From Septoria linicola (taxonomy: Eukaryota; Ascomycota; Dothideomycetes; Mycosphaerellales; Mycosphaerellaceae), in assembly GCA_024114885.1 (NCBI GenBank), contig CP099425.1, forward strand, positions 1,488,001-1,552,000: DNA of 64,000 nucleotides. The letters run 5' to 3'. Under the pieces are notes generated by a model. The model worked only from the letters and a program-made list of their open reading frames with translations, searched no databases and was not told where the DNA came from. The position numbers were made by a program, and so were the translations under genes. This document shows, piece after piece, positions 23,536-34,680 of the stretch. The stretch's first letter is position 1. Every line of letters begins with the position of its first letter.

Positions 23536-25232
23536 TGATAATGTTCCTGTTGCAGTAGCGTCGTAAGCTACAGAAGTGCCTAAGGAACCCACAGACCTTG
23601 GTTCTGCGCGCGAGTTAGTCCGCCACTCTCGGTTGTCGCACGTCCCGAAACGGATAGCTTTGCGAGCTGTGCATCAGGGCCTCAAGGTGGCAATAAGTTG
23701 CGCTTCCGATGAGACAACTCGTAGTCACGAATTAATGATGACCACCCGCTCCCGCTGCTGTCGAAGTCAACCAGACGCACGTGTCCGGGTTCGTGTAATC
23801 TCGAGGCAAGCCACGTCAAATTGTGGCATGGATGAGGTGTCTGGGATCTGAGACAACACTGCAAGGCAGTCGGTCTAGCGTAGTAAGACGTGCAAACCTT
23901 GCGGGAGGAACTAGTGCCCAGTCAGCTGTATCATTTGGCGAAGCGCATTGCCAAATAGTGCAAGCGGCGGCAGTGATCCTATGCTACCTTCCACGTAGTA
24001 GGAATGAGCCTTTTTCCATTTTACGACTGGCATCTAGCGCTGACGGCGGGGGAGAGCACATAGGCTGAGGGAGACGTTTGCGAGTCAGCTTCGGCGAGAC
24101 GCGGTGAGGCTGAAGTCTAATGTGATGAAACGCTAGGTCTTGTAGAAAGCCCGACGATCAGGCAGCTCTCCCGGACCGCGAAAGAAACTTAGCCTGAGGT
24201 GGTCAACCGTCGCATGCTCACGCCGTCTACGAGAAAAAATACGACCGCTATGCCAATACGTCCTGGACGGACAACACATATGATCTAAGAGTCGTGCGCA
24301 GAATATTATGCAGACGGGTTAAGTGCAGTGTCGCCAATCGCAAGTCTTGGTATGGTTCCAAGGATCGCAGCATGCTCTGTACTGGCCTCAGCAACATCCG
24401 GGTAAAGCCAGCTGGCCACAATTGGGTGGAGCCACTCGCAGCTGTGAAAATCTGCCCAAGGTGGAAGCCCACTCGCAATGTCGATCGCAGAGGATGAGCA
24501 CAGCGCAGAACAGAAGCTGCTATCCCCTACCTCTGGTGGATCATAGTCTGCCGCTCGTGCTGGGCGAGGTGAAGTAGGGCAATTATGGAGTCATTGCGCT
24601 CCGGTAGTCCTCTTCCCTGCGTTTGGGAGCTGTAGGCTATTGACGGTCCTGGCAAGAAGCAACCCTGCGGGAGAGACTGGCGGCTTCCTCGTTCTAGCTT
24701 GGTGCTGGAAGATTGCCGTTGAACATGTTCCGGACGCAACGTGAACATGAGCTGCGACAGCGATTTTCGTGCGGGCTTTTCCGGTTGGGAACGCGCCGGT
24801 AACTACTCCCCAAGCACCCCAGCTGAAGATCCCCCAAGTCGGCAAATCTGAACCCATTTCGCTACATTAAGCGAGTGAGGCAGTGCACTACGGTTGTGTC
24901 TGCCGCAAGCGTGGGCGATCGCGAGGAGATATCCTGTCATCTAGCTTCTTCCAATCGAAATGAAGTGACGTATGCCGTGGTGCTGCGCAAGTTCTTACGT
25001 GTGTCGACGCCGGAAATACGCATCGCTGGGAGGCAGCCAACGTTGGTTGCTTGAGCCCGAATGGTTCACCATGCCGGTTGCGATGAGATGGTTCATAAGC
25101 TCTTCTGATGGGTATGCTGAAGCATTGACGTTCAAAGAAGGCCCATCGTGGTGACTTACCAGAGCACGCCGTTGCATTGCTACCATCCATCGCTAGTCGT
25201 ATCCCTGGCAGGGAATGCCACTTGGGAAAGGC
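23536..25232. other. Gene-poor region
   Basis: About 1.7 kb to the right of the MITE. Only short overlapping frames without recognisable domains; no repeat or RNA gene identified. Confidence 0.5.
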
Positions 25233-26111
25233 TCAGGTTGCAGCACTGCCCACCATCCAGTAGTCCCGTTTTCGTTTCCGACCAAAGTGACGAGGGAGCC
25301 CTAGCACTGCAGATGCCTTTTCGTACTCGCTCAATTCATGCTGGTCGTCGATAGTGCAGTTTGCAAGCATGAAGCCCTCGTCAAGAAGGGCCTGTTTGAT
25401 ATCGTGTTCCAGCTCATTCTCATGTTTGTACAGCAGGACCATATGCTGCAGCCATTCTGTACGTTCAGACCCTATGTAGGAGAGCCAGTCTATCAATGTG
25501 CTCTCACTCCAATCTATTATCCAGAACAATGGTCTCCAACATTCCCAGACGTTCTCCTGATAGTACAGTTGTAAAGTCTCTGCGCGCAGTTGCTGAGACA
25601 CTAAGGTGATGGGCGCAGGGCAGGGGCGGTTCAGACGATCCATCCTAATTGGTCGTTTGACCAACTCCCTACGAGACATCTGCGGTGAAGAACATGATGA
25701 TGCTTTCGTGTTGACATCCGGAGAGCTTGGAGTCCATTGCGTCACTGCGTGCGTCCAGATCATCTCGCGTAGCTTCGCAGGCAGTTCAAGCAGGTGGCAT
25801 CTCGGTGCAGGGGCCAGAGCCAGCTCCAATGCTGCTCGGCTGTCTCGCAGCCATGTTTTGCGTTCAGTGTCGTCTGGATTATCCGGAATGCTCAACGCTT
25901 CACTGATGCGAGAAATCAAGATTCTGCACTGGCGCTGCTGTAGATCATCGGGCAATTGCATATTCGGGGATGAGTCTCTTGCGACTTCGGCTCCTCTCTC
26001 AGGCGCATCGGCACTGGCAGAGTGGGCAGTGTTTTGGGTCCGGCCGGCGGCAGCCCAGAATCTGAGGATCTCTTCTTGAAGCGCCGTGTCGAAGTTCAGC
26101 CAGCGCGCCAT
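25233..26111 (-). CDS. 2EXR/F-box-like domain protein, 292 aa
   Basis: Single-exon gene starting at the ATG at 26111. The N-terminal third is polar. The middle (about residues 100-185) has the pattern of the fungal 2EXR/F-box-like family: a leucine-rich start LLELPAKLREMIWTHAV, a variable loop, then PITLVSQQLRAETLQLYY followed by a W-rich hydrophobic strand. The C-terminal part carries paired charged and aromatic helices. Such proteins form large lineage-specific sets in dothideomycetes and related classes. Their functions are mostly unknown, and substrate-receptor roles are only assumed. A basic run (HFGRKRKRD) lies near the C-terminus and might act as a nuclear signal. Confidence 0.65.
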   Translation of the reverse strand: MARWLNFDTALQEEILRFWAAAGRTQNTAHSASADAPERGAEVARDSSPNMQLPDDLQQRQCRILISRISEALSIPDNPDDTERKTWLRDSRAALELALAPAPRCHLLELPAKLREMIWTHAVTQWTPSSPDVNTKASSCSSPQMSRRELVKRPIRMDRLNRPCPAPITLVSQQLRAETLQLYYQENVWECWRPLFWIIDWSESTLIDWLSYIGSERTEWLQHMVLLYKHENELEHDIKQALLDEGFMLANCTIDDQHELSEYEKASAVLGLPRHFGRKRKRDYWMVGSAAT

Positions 26112-29100
26112 CGCGTCTGGCGCTTATCAGAGACGACAGATGTAGATGCCGCTCTTGGAGCTGAGCGATCCTCGCGCAAATTTGTGGTTGTATCAATACC
26201 TTGAATGTCGAAAGTACGATGACATGGCGAAGTTCGAGATGCGGTCGCAAGGAGATGTGCAACGCTTGCCGTGAACCTTCTTCAAAGACACAAGCCTCAC
26301 GAACTTCACGTCGTGAGATACCGCGAATGCATTCCCACATTACTTGGATTTGACATGAATACTGTGCTACGACTTCGCACATCCATACCAGAACAGTTTT
26401 GACGCCCTACATCGTCAGCAGGATGATTGAGTCGAACGGGGACTGATGACTAGACGGACTGTTGATCCTATTTCTCATGGCAGCAACGCTCAGGTACTAT
26501 TCCGCCGAACAACACCCCACCTCATCCCCCGTCGCGCTCACCGCTCGCGATCTACACCTTCACCATGACCCGCTGTCACCCGCCTGTCTTCAACATTAAG
26601 TTCGATATCTTCACTGTCATGGGCGAATCAGCCTCCATGCGCCGGTACTTCAGCGGTTCCTGGTCGATACAACCAACAGCCACGACAACGAAAGAAGCTC
26701 CGTGAGCGGTGTGAAGTTCACAGCTGTCTCCCGTGTCGCAGCATTCTGACGAGGGCCATTCGCTTAGAGATGTACTCTACTCGTCCATCAGCACAACTTC
26801 GCGGGCTAACCACGTATCGCCTGTGGTGACCGAGATACATTCTCGATCGTTCAGTAGAGTGTGGATGCGAGCGTGATAGTACACTACTGCCAACGCGGAT
26901 GCACTTTCACCGCTCCACTACGCACCAAGAAGCCAATACTACACCTGAAGTTGACTGCAGTCCAAAGGCCTTCAGATGGCGCAGGAGCTGTAGTCCCTAT
27001 TATTGCCTACCTATATCGCGATTGTGATACAGAGCCTGCCGAGTCATTGTAGTGCAGCGGGAGAATCGCATGTGCTTCTAGCGCGCAAGTGAGCCGCCTA
27101 CCGAACAACAACCAGAAAGTGGCGCCTCCATAGAGGAACCTCAAGCTCCGGAGCAAGCAAAGCGCGCTGGATCCTTTGCAGTATCTTGGGACCAGAGTCA
27201 GCTCTCATTGGACTACATGGAATTTGAAGTTGTTTTTCTGACACGGCAGAACCGGAGCGGAGGCCCCAATAATGTTCTCATCACGAGATTCTCTTCGAAA
27301 AGCTTGCGCTCGCCGTCTTGAGGCAATACTCGGACGCCCGTTTCACCGCCTCCTTGTGTCTGCCATCCTTCTTCTGCAATGATGAGGCGAGAAGTATTGC
27401 GCTGTGGATATGATTGGTAAAAAGGAGCCACATCTTCAGGATTACCTGTTGCGAGCTTTAGGTTTATGTGGGCCCGGCCATCGAATTCAAGGTTTTGTTT
27501 CGATGTTTTGTCGAAGGTTCCGTGCCTTCTGTCAAATTCCCTTTCTGGGATCCCGAAAGTTGTCCGACTCTTTCTGAGGCGTGTGCAGTAAATAGTATTC
27601 ATGCGACAAGTGCGGCTCGTCAATGAGGCTATCCAATGCTTCATTATTGTCTGGGAATCGTGACGACGATCAGAAAGCGAAGCGGGACGATTGGCCTCAA
27701 CGTTCGGAGAATGGTTTCCTGCTCAGTGTGCTTCCCAGTCATCGCATTGGTGAGACTGTTGTTGCTGACTTCTTCAATCCTTCCTACTGACTTGCCGTGA
27801 TCTTGACCATGACCGAGACAGCAAGGGTCGACGGTCACCGCTACGTCGACACAGAATGTGACAATCCCCACGACATGATGCGCCTTCGGGTGTTGGGGTT
27901 CAGGAAGGCCTGCGTCAACGTGAGCGAGAAGCACCAAGAATGGAATCGGCAACAATTGAATATAGGTTGATTGAGCCTTTGTGCGTCATGTGGTTGCTGC
28001 ATGTGCTCTGTCGAGCAGGTCTCCAGTCCGTCTCTACTGTGAGGAAGGGTTCGCGGATGAGACTCGGAACTCCAACCCAAGCTCGCCAAGCACTCATCAC
28101 TACTGAATCAGACTGGCTGCATGGTGCTCTGAGGCCAACCCACTGCGGCAGGGGATACTTTACTTTGAACGTGGATGTCCAGTTGGGATGCTCGCGCGCA
28201 CCCCGCGGTCTGATGTCAAAAACTCGTTGCTGTCCAAAAATGTAAGGTCGGGCCCGAGTAGCTGCTGACCGAACGGGTCAGTAGTACAGGTGTACAGACA
28301 CCCTGTCACCAAAGTTTACTTACGAACTGGCAATCTGCGTGATGAATCGCTCGCCTACCAGCAGCCGAACGGCGCTAGGCTTCGAGAGAGACAGCATTGC
28401 ATGCTGAGAGATTTGCCTGTGGGCCCCGTCTCAGTACAGGCTGTTGTAGTTGAGAGCGAACTCGGACAGCAAGTGGATACGGCCTGCAGCTGTCTGTTTG
28501 CTATGTACTTGCTAGGCTATGTGACGATTGAACGTAGCCTGCACGATGACGCTGATGTCGTGGTGGTTCGTTGTTAGTTGCGGCTCTTGCCTTAGCATGC
28601 GGCAGCAGCCAGCAACTGCCCACCAGGTACAAGTGGCAAAGTCACGCCAGCGACCGCCGCTCGCTCGCAGACAAGGCTCGAGGCGCTGCAGTGGTGGCTA
28701 GCAGGAGGTGAGCGGCAAGCTCGTCTGGGAGCCCTGCAAAGCTGCCGTCCTGCTCAAGAGCCTAGCGTGCGCGCTCGCTGATGTTGACTGCGCGGGAAGT
28801 GCCCTGTGCGAGCGGACGAAGAAGTGGTCCAGGTGTCGTTTTTTCTCGCGGTGGAGCAGCCGCCAAGGGTGCAATGGACAGACAGACGCGTGTATACAGC
28901 TAGAGCAGCACATCCGCATCGCTTCCACCAGCATCGCCCATTGCATCACCTCACAGCGTCCAGGTGTCGTTGGCGGCCAGGACAGGCCTGCTCTCATGGG
29001 TTGTCTGGGTGGTTTGATTGCGACACACCGGAGCGGTGGACCTTGCCAGCACAAGCATCACGGCCTGGCGACGCTTTTTCGCACGCTAGCGTCTCTGCCA

Positions 29101-29485
29101 GGCGACCCTTGTTTCGAGTGTCTTTGACAGTCAGATAGAGTTTGAGCTTACTGCTGCCCTGGGCGGTTTTGCTGCACGTTTTGGCAGCGCCTGCATCAGC
29201 AGCACGTCTCTAATCTTCGGACTACGCTCGTGAGAGTGCGTGACCTGATCGCCTTGGTCTGTTCGCCCCCTCGTGCCACGCCAGTGAGGGATCCCAGTCG
29301 AGGCCCGCCACTTGCCGCTGCTCAGTTATCAGTCGCGTCTGGCATCCATCGATCGAACTTGTCATCGTAAGTACCGCTCCTGTGTGTCAGCGACCTATTT
29401 ACCGGCGACACCGCGCCCACTTTCGCGCGGATTCGCGCTACACTCTGGGTCCTAACCAAAGCTCGCTCGCCCACCATTGTCCCGA
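26112..29485. other. Gene-poor region upstream of the Zn2Cys6 regulator
   Basis: About 3.4 kb. One minus-strand frame with a true ATG (27644-27213, 143 aa) is the best candidate, but it has no recognised domain. It follows directly on another open frame (27955-27644) that lacks an ATG. Together they could be remains of a gene or chance. A short plus-strand frame at about 26565-26705 (about 45 aa, starting MTRCHPPVFNIKFD) is also seen. The right end should carry the promoter and leader of the regulator at 29486. Confidence 0.4.
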
Positions 29486-31995
29486 ATGTCTGCCGCAGTG
29501 ATGTCGAATTATTACTCATCGCAGCTCCAGGTGCACAACTGGATGCTGGCGCAAATGAATAACAACAACAACGGCTACCCTCCGCCGCCGCCACAACAGC
29601 AGCAGGAACAGCACTACAATGCCCTCTACCCGACCCAGGGCGGTGCACAGCAGCTGCTCGACCCGGCCCAGCAAGAGCAGCTGCAGTTCAGCAGCTTAAA
29701 CCAGCCCATATATCCCAAGGTCGAAACGTTACCTGGCACTGGTCACAACAGTCCCGCAAGCCAGCACATTCAAAGCCTCGCCCACGAGCTTCAGCACCAC
29801 CCCGAGGACCAGCCAAGGCACTACATCCCGCATGTCTCCCATCAGTTGCAGCAGCCAACGCCAGTGACGAGCCACCCAACGAGCGCTGCAGGACTCTCGC
29901 AACCACCTACGCAGACTTCGACTCCCGAGCAGCCACAAAAGACGAACCGGTTACGGAAGGCCTGCGATTCCTGCTCGATTCGAAAAGTCAAGGTACGGCG
30001 AACAGTGCAGAATTTGCTCGCAGTTCACGATTCTAACTAGCGTAGTGTGACGAAACAGGACCTCCATGTCGAGCTTGCGCTGCTCTTGACATCCCATGCA
30101 CCTTCGATCGACCTAGCAGACGGCGAGGACCACCCAACCGCCATGCCGAAGCCATCAAGCGCAGACGTCTGGAAGAGCAAGCCAATGCCAGCACGCCTGG
30201 CTCTGGCATGTCCTCGCCAGCTTCGCCCACAAACGCAGCACATGCTTTAGCAGCACTTTCCGGTCACTCGTCTGCTCCTCTCTCAGCAGAGTCGATTTGT
30301 CCCATCGAGACTCTTGACTTGCTCATCGACGACTTCTTTACATACATTCATCCGTTGTGCCCTTTTCCACACGAACCGAGTTTCCGCGAGGCATGGAAAC
30401 ACAGAGAGGACCTGACAAACAAGTCGTTCTTGGCATTGCTCGCATCCATGGTTGGAGCCCTTGTCGCATCATTTCCACGCAAACCGAGACTACACCTCAA
30501 GGCGCAGAAGCGGGAGAACATGTTTCCCAAGCACATGAGCCTTGTGCAGCGATGCCAGAAGGTGTGTGCTGCTGCTCGTGGACCAGGGTATCTGGAGAGC
30601 GACAACCTCAATGTGTACGATGCGGCGACGAGCTACTTCCTCGCGCTAATGGGAGTATACACTTTCAGATGGCGTCTGGGTCGGCTATACTTCGGAGAAT
30701 GCCTAACCATCCTTCGAACTCTTGGCTTGCATAAGGCTAAAGCCCAAAGTTACGCCCAACTGGGCTCGCTACCAACGGCAATGGGAAGCCACACCAATGG
30801 CACAGACCACAGCAACGACCAGAATGTCGACAACATCACGCTCGAGATGGGTCGCCGCATCTTTTGGACAATGTTCGTTAGCGTGAAGTCGATGGAGCAA
30901 CTGGGAGCTAGCTTCGGAGAACTCGTCATCCCTCCTCCAACCCACACGGAGCCATACCCTCCACTGCCTGCTGAAGTGGACGACTTCTGCATCTATCCTA
31001 CACACACAGAGCAACAGCCCTCCGGTCTCGTACCTACCATCGCAGGATTCAATGCCAATGTTCGAGTGTACTGCTCGTACAACGCACTGGCGACAATGGA
31101 AATGGCTTGGGGTATCGATGCCATTGTAGACTGGGACCGGCAGAAACGCGTGTTGCACGAGTCTCTTCGCCGCTGCAAGGAAGCAATGAGTAACTTGCCG
31201 TCAGAGTTGACTGTCCGCACGGATATCGGAACGCCAAGCCAACAGAACGGAACCTTCTATCCAGCTTTTGCAGCTCAGCCTCACCTTGGGCGTGACCCAG
31301 CACAATCTCTGATGAGCCCGTCGTCACGAACAATGACTGAGCAGAACGCTGAAGAGCGTCGACGCTCTCAACACGAAATCCAGAAGGCCAACATCTATGC
31401 TTCGAGCCTGGCAACACGATCGTATCTGGTAGAGAAGTACTGGAATCTGTGCGAAGCTCACCACCGTTCGCGACAGTCTCCACACTCCCTGCCAAGCTCA
31501 CCTGGAGCTGGCATTACAGCTGCTGGTATTGACAACATGGTACCGCAAGTCGCCACCAGTCACTACGATATGATCGAGCACGAGATGCGCGATGAGCGCG
31601 AGAGTATCGTGAAGGACCTCCTTACCGTCCTAGGCAGTATCGATCAGGTCAACATGGAGCCGAATGGCGATTCTTTCGTAAGTGCACTTATCGACTGCTT
31701 TCCAGAAACACCCTTACTAACGAACATGCAGACCATGAAGATCCGGTCCATTGCCAGCACTCTTCTCGAGACTCCAGATCAACGCAAGGGTCCATTGGCA
31801 ATGCAAGCTCAAGAGTATCTGAGCGCTTTCTTGAAAATTCTTATGAAGCTGGAACGCACAAGCCCTGCGAACAGCGACGCCGACGGAAGCAGCAACAACC
31901 CAGACGACGAGGATGCCGAACTCAGATCATGGGCTGACCTGCGCGAGTTCCAGCTTAAATTTGCCCAGCAAGGTGGCTTGCTTGGCCTGTCCTAG
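29486..31995 (+). CDS. Zn2Cys6 transcription factor with fungal-specific TF domain
   Basis: Nuclear DNA-binding regulator of 800 aa in three exons (29486-29992, 30046-31677, 31732-31995). Translation starts at the ATG at 29486. The N-terminal 150 residues are Gln/Asn/Pro-rich and likely disordered. The zinc cluster is C160-x2-C163-x6-C170-x6-C177-x2-C180-x6-C187, followed by the basic linker RRRGPPNRHAEAIKRRR. The first intron falls exactly before Cys170. The middle-homology domain spans about residues 230-480 (FFTYIHPLCPFPHEPSF onward). The second intron (54 nt, GTAAGT, ACTAACG, CAG) is a multiple of three and stays open if retained. The zinc cluster and linker resemble the NosA/RosA group of sexual-development regulators in aspergilli; this assignment is tentative. 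The C-terminus is acidic. Confidence 0.85.
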
Positions 31996-32325
31996 GTTCA
32001 CTCATTGGTGGACTCCATTTGTACGCAATGTTGTCATTCAATAGCTCGATACCCCCTTGGGCCATGATCACATCAACGGCCGGCGCTGGGAACTGGGAAT
32101 GAGGTGAGACCGCGGCGACGGTCTTTGTAGAGTGCTTCAAGCAGGAGTTGTGGAGGTTGCATGCTCAGGGTAAGCATGGGCTGGGAGTTTTGTTCATTTG
32201 ATGCATAGACACAGCTTGTGTATAAAGATTGACATGAACCACAATCGATGTTGTTGCCGCTCCATTCATCTATCTTCTAGTAAGTACTGACTTTGCTTCG
32301 TGGGGTGAAGCGGTGTCAATATACT
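31996..32325. other. Convergent 3' intergenic region
   Basis: About 330 bp between the converging stops of the Zn2Cys6 regulator and the peroxiredoxin; presumably two 3' untranslated regions. Nothing else is visible. Confidence 0.55.
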
Positions 32326-33270
32326 CTATGCCAAAACCTTCTCGGCGGCAGAATCGTTGACGCCCTGGGGAGTTAGATGCTCGTTAGCAACAGTTACCAG
32401 AGGTGGACGCCAGTCGAGAGACTTACAATGTTGTCAGGCTCGATGTGAACTGACTTCACCTTGCCATCTTCAGTGACGATGGCACATCGCTTTCCTCTGT
32501 TCTGTCCAAAGACAGCCTCGGAGTCGAATTCAAGATCCCAGGCCTTGGTCAGCTCAGCGTGAGGGTCTCCGAGGAAGCGGATCTGTGGCGTTATATATTA
32601 GCACACCTTCGCGAGCGCCAGTTCACATCCCGGTTCAGAGCCTGCACACCACTCTGGTGGCAGCCCGAGGGAATGGATGACTACTTACGCCAGACTTCGC
32701 ACCCGGATCCAGAGATTCGGCCCAAGCCTTCATGCTGCACAAGATGTGTTAGCCCTATGCCGAATGCCGCCGGGGAGAAGCCCGCATGGACTACCATATA
32801 GGGTGACCGACACGAAAGGATCGTTGACCGCGACAATGAATACCTTGCCCGCGGCTTATATCGTCAGTATTACTCTATATCACACGGAGTTCGGATCATA
32901 CCCTTCAAATCCTTGTGGTTGATATAGCCAGGAACGTGGCTTGCAGAGCAAGCTGGGCCTGTGCAGACGGATCAGCATCCTGCTCGCTCTTGTCTACGCC
33001 AGCCGCGCCTCGGCGCAACTAAGCGACGTCTGCACAAGTCTATGGCTACTCACTGAATGCCGCAGGCACACCAACAATTATGCCTTTGCCGGTAGCGAGC
33101 TCATTGGCGATGTTCACCTTCTTGTCTGGTGCGCCTTCTACAAGCTCCACGCTGGGAATGGCGTCTCCTGCTTTGACCATGATTGCGGATGTTGCGTGGA
33201 ATTGGCGATATGACAAGTTTCTGATGCGATGAATTGCAGATGCAGAAGCAAGACGACGGCCCGCAAACAT
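32326..33270 (-). CDS. Peroxiredoxin, PRX5/AhpC-TSA type, probably mitochondrial
   Basis: Thiol peroxidase that reduces hydrogen peroxide and alkyl hydroperoxides. Six small exons (33054-33270, 32902-32958, 32812-32854, 32689-32734, 32427-32582, 32326-32364) join into 185 aa, all introns GT-AG. The ATG at 33270 is the first in frame. It adds a 30-residue Arg/Ser/Ala-rich leader (MFAGRRLASASAIHRIRNL) before the usual family start MVKAGDAIP, so mitochondrial import is likely. Use of the second ATG (33180) would give a 155-aa cytosolic form. The peroxidatic Cys is Cys76 in AFSPACSASHVPGY; the codon for Ser73 is split by intron 1. The C-terminus (GVNDSAAEKVLA) lacks a peroxisomal SKL-type signal. 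It is head to head with SKN7. Confidence 0.93.
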
Positions 33271-34680
33271 TGCTGCTGCTGTGAACAAGAGCTTCGAGCT
33301 CTCTGATCCGAGGTTCTCAATAGACTTCGTCAGCAGCGTCAAGCTCGCTCAAATGGAGCGAGACGAGGTTGGTATTCGTAGGGCTGTGCTGCCGCTCTGG
33401 CTGTAGGCCGCTGTGTCTTGCTACTGCCAAGGTGGCTTACGCAGGGCTGGCGTATGTGTTTACTGCCAGCTCCACTCGAGATACAGTTGTGAGAGCTTGT
33501 GGATCGGTGGCCAGCTCGTTTCTCTGAAGACGATCGTTCTGACAAGCAGTGCTTCCAAGCTGCCAATTCGCTGTCGACACTTTAGATCATTTTTGACTTT
33601 GACTATAGATCGTGAAGGCTCCAACTCGCCCTATTGCTGTCACGATAGCCGACAAGACGCAATACCGTTGCTGATTCTGACTTCAGTGGCTGCGCAGGGC
33701 GGCGCGCGGCGACATCTTTTATCAACATACAGGTGAGGTGTGTAATGATCAGTCGCGCTTATCACATACTCTGTTCAAAATAGCAACGAACGCAACGACC
33801 CCTCGACTACTTTGCTGCGCAGTGAGCCCGTAATTTGCAGGGTTCTATCGCTCCCAAATTGTATGCTTGGCTTGGGTGGTCGGTGATGCAGATCAATTGG
33901 GAAAACCGGCCACGAATGGACCAAAGAAGCGAAGTGCGTCCACATCAAGAGCACGGCACTGGCTCATCGCAAGCCACCACACGGAAGCCTCTTCTCACGT
34001 TGGCAAAACTTCCACGGCGCACGCGGACGACTGCACGCTACAGAGCCGTGATAGAGGGGTTGGTCAGTAGTGAAGAAATGCTATGCTGGAGTTTAGCCCG
34101 AGCAAGGGCGTGTTTCTACTTGTTCCACTCTGTGCAAGTTCATCTTAATCATACCCTGTGCTTCCGACCTACCTATCTGAGCTCTTGTCACCTCTACAGC
34201 TCCCTTCTCTTCTGAGCTGTGGAGTGCATTGTTGGTGACGTATCACGCCTGCACCGACAGTCCTTGGGCGTTTTCTTTCTGGGTACAGATCGACACCCTA
34301 CCAGTCGGCTTCTCCATTCTCGTTCCCGTTTTCGCTGCAACCGCTGCCGTCGCTCTTCCTCGAGTCCCCAGCTGCTGGACGAGCCTGGCCGCCATTGACC
34401 GCAGCGTTGCACACTGAATTGGGCATACCATACATTCCTGCATTCCAGCTCGCTGGACGAGGCTGCTGCGCACCTCCGCGTTGACAAAGCCGGCGCAGGG
34501 CCACGGTAGTGCAATTGCTGCGCAACCCCAAATGACATAGCACCACGACGTCGCGCGCTTCCTGCAGCTTCCCGGAGTCGGACGACTCTGTGCACCATCT
34601 CCACGAGGGGCAGCGACAGCGTCCAGGCGCATGAGAAAGGCCATTGTTCGCATTGATTGTCGTGAACGCGACTGGCCAAG
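33271..34680. promoter_or_regulatory. Shared intergenic region of peroxiredoxin and SKN7
   Basis: 1.41 kb between two divergently transcribed genes that are functionally linked in other fungi. It is G/C-rich with several GGCC-containing elements (for example GGCCAGC at 33509-33515) that resemble Skn7-type sites; this is weak evidence because such motifs are common in this composition. The 400 bases before 34681 look like a leader. No further gene seen. Confidence 0.45.

Noticed and set aside
27213..27955. Two abutting minus frames sharing TAATG at 27644
   Set aside because: Looks like a coupled bacterial-type pair, but the first frame has no ATG and neither has a known domain; left as unassigned.
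28698..29138. Three overlapping frames of 110-139 codons on both strands
   Set aside because: They overlap one another in a GC-rich leader region and show no recognisable protein features.
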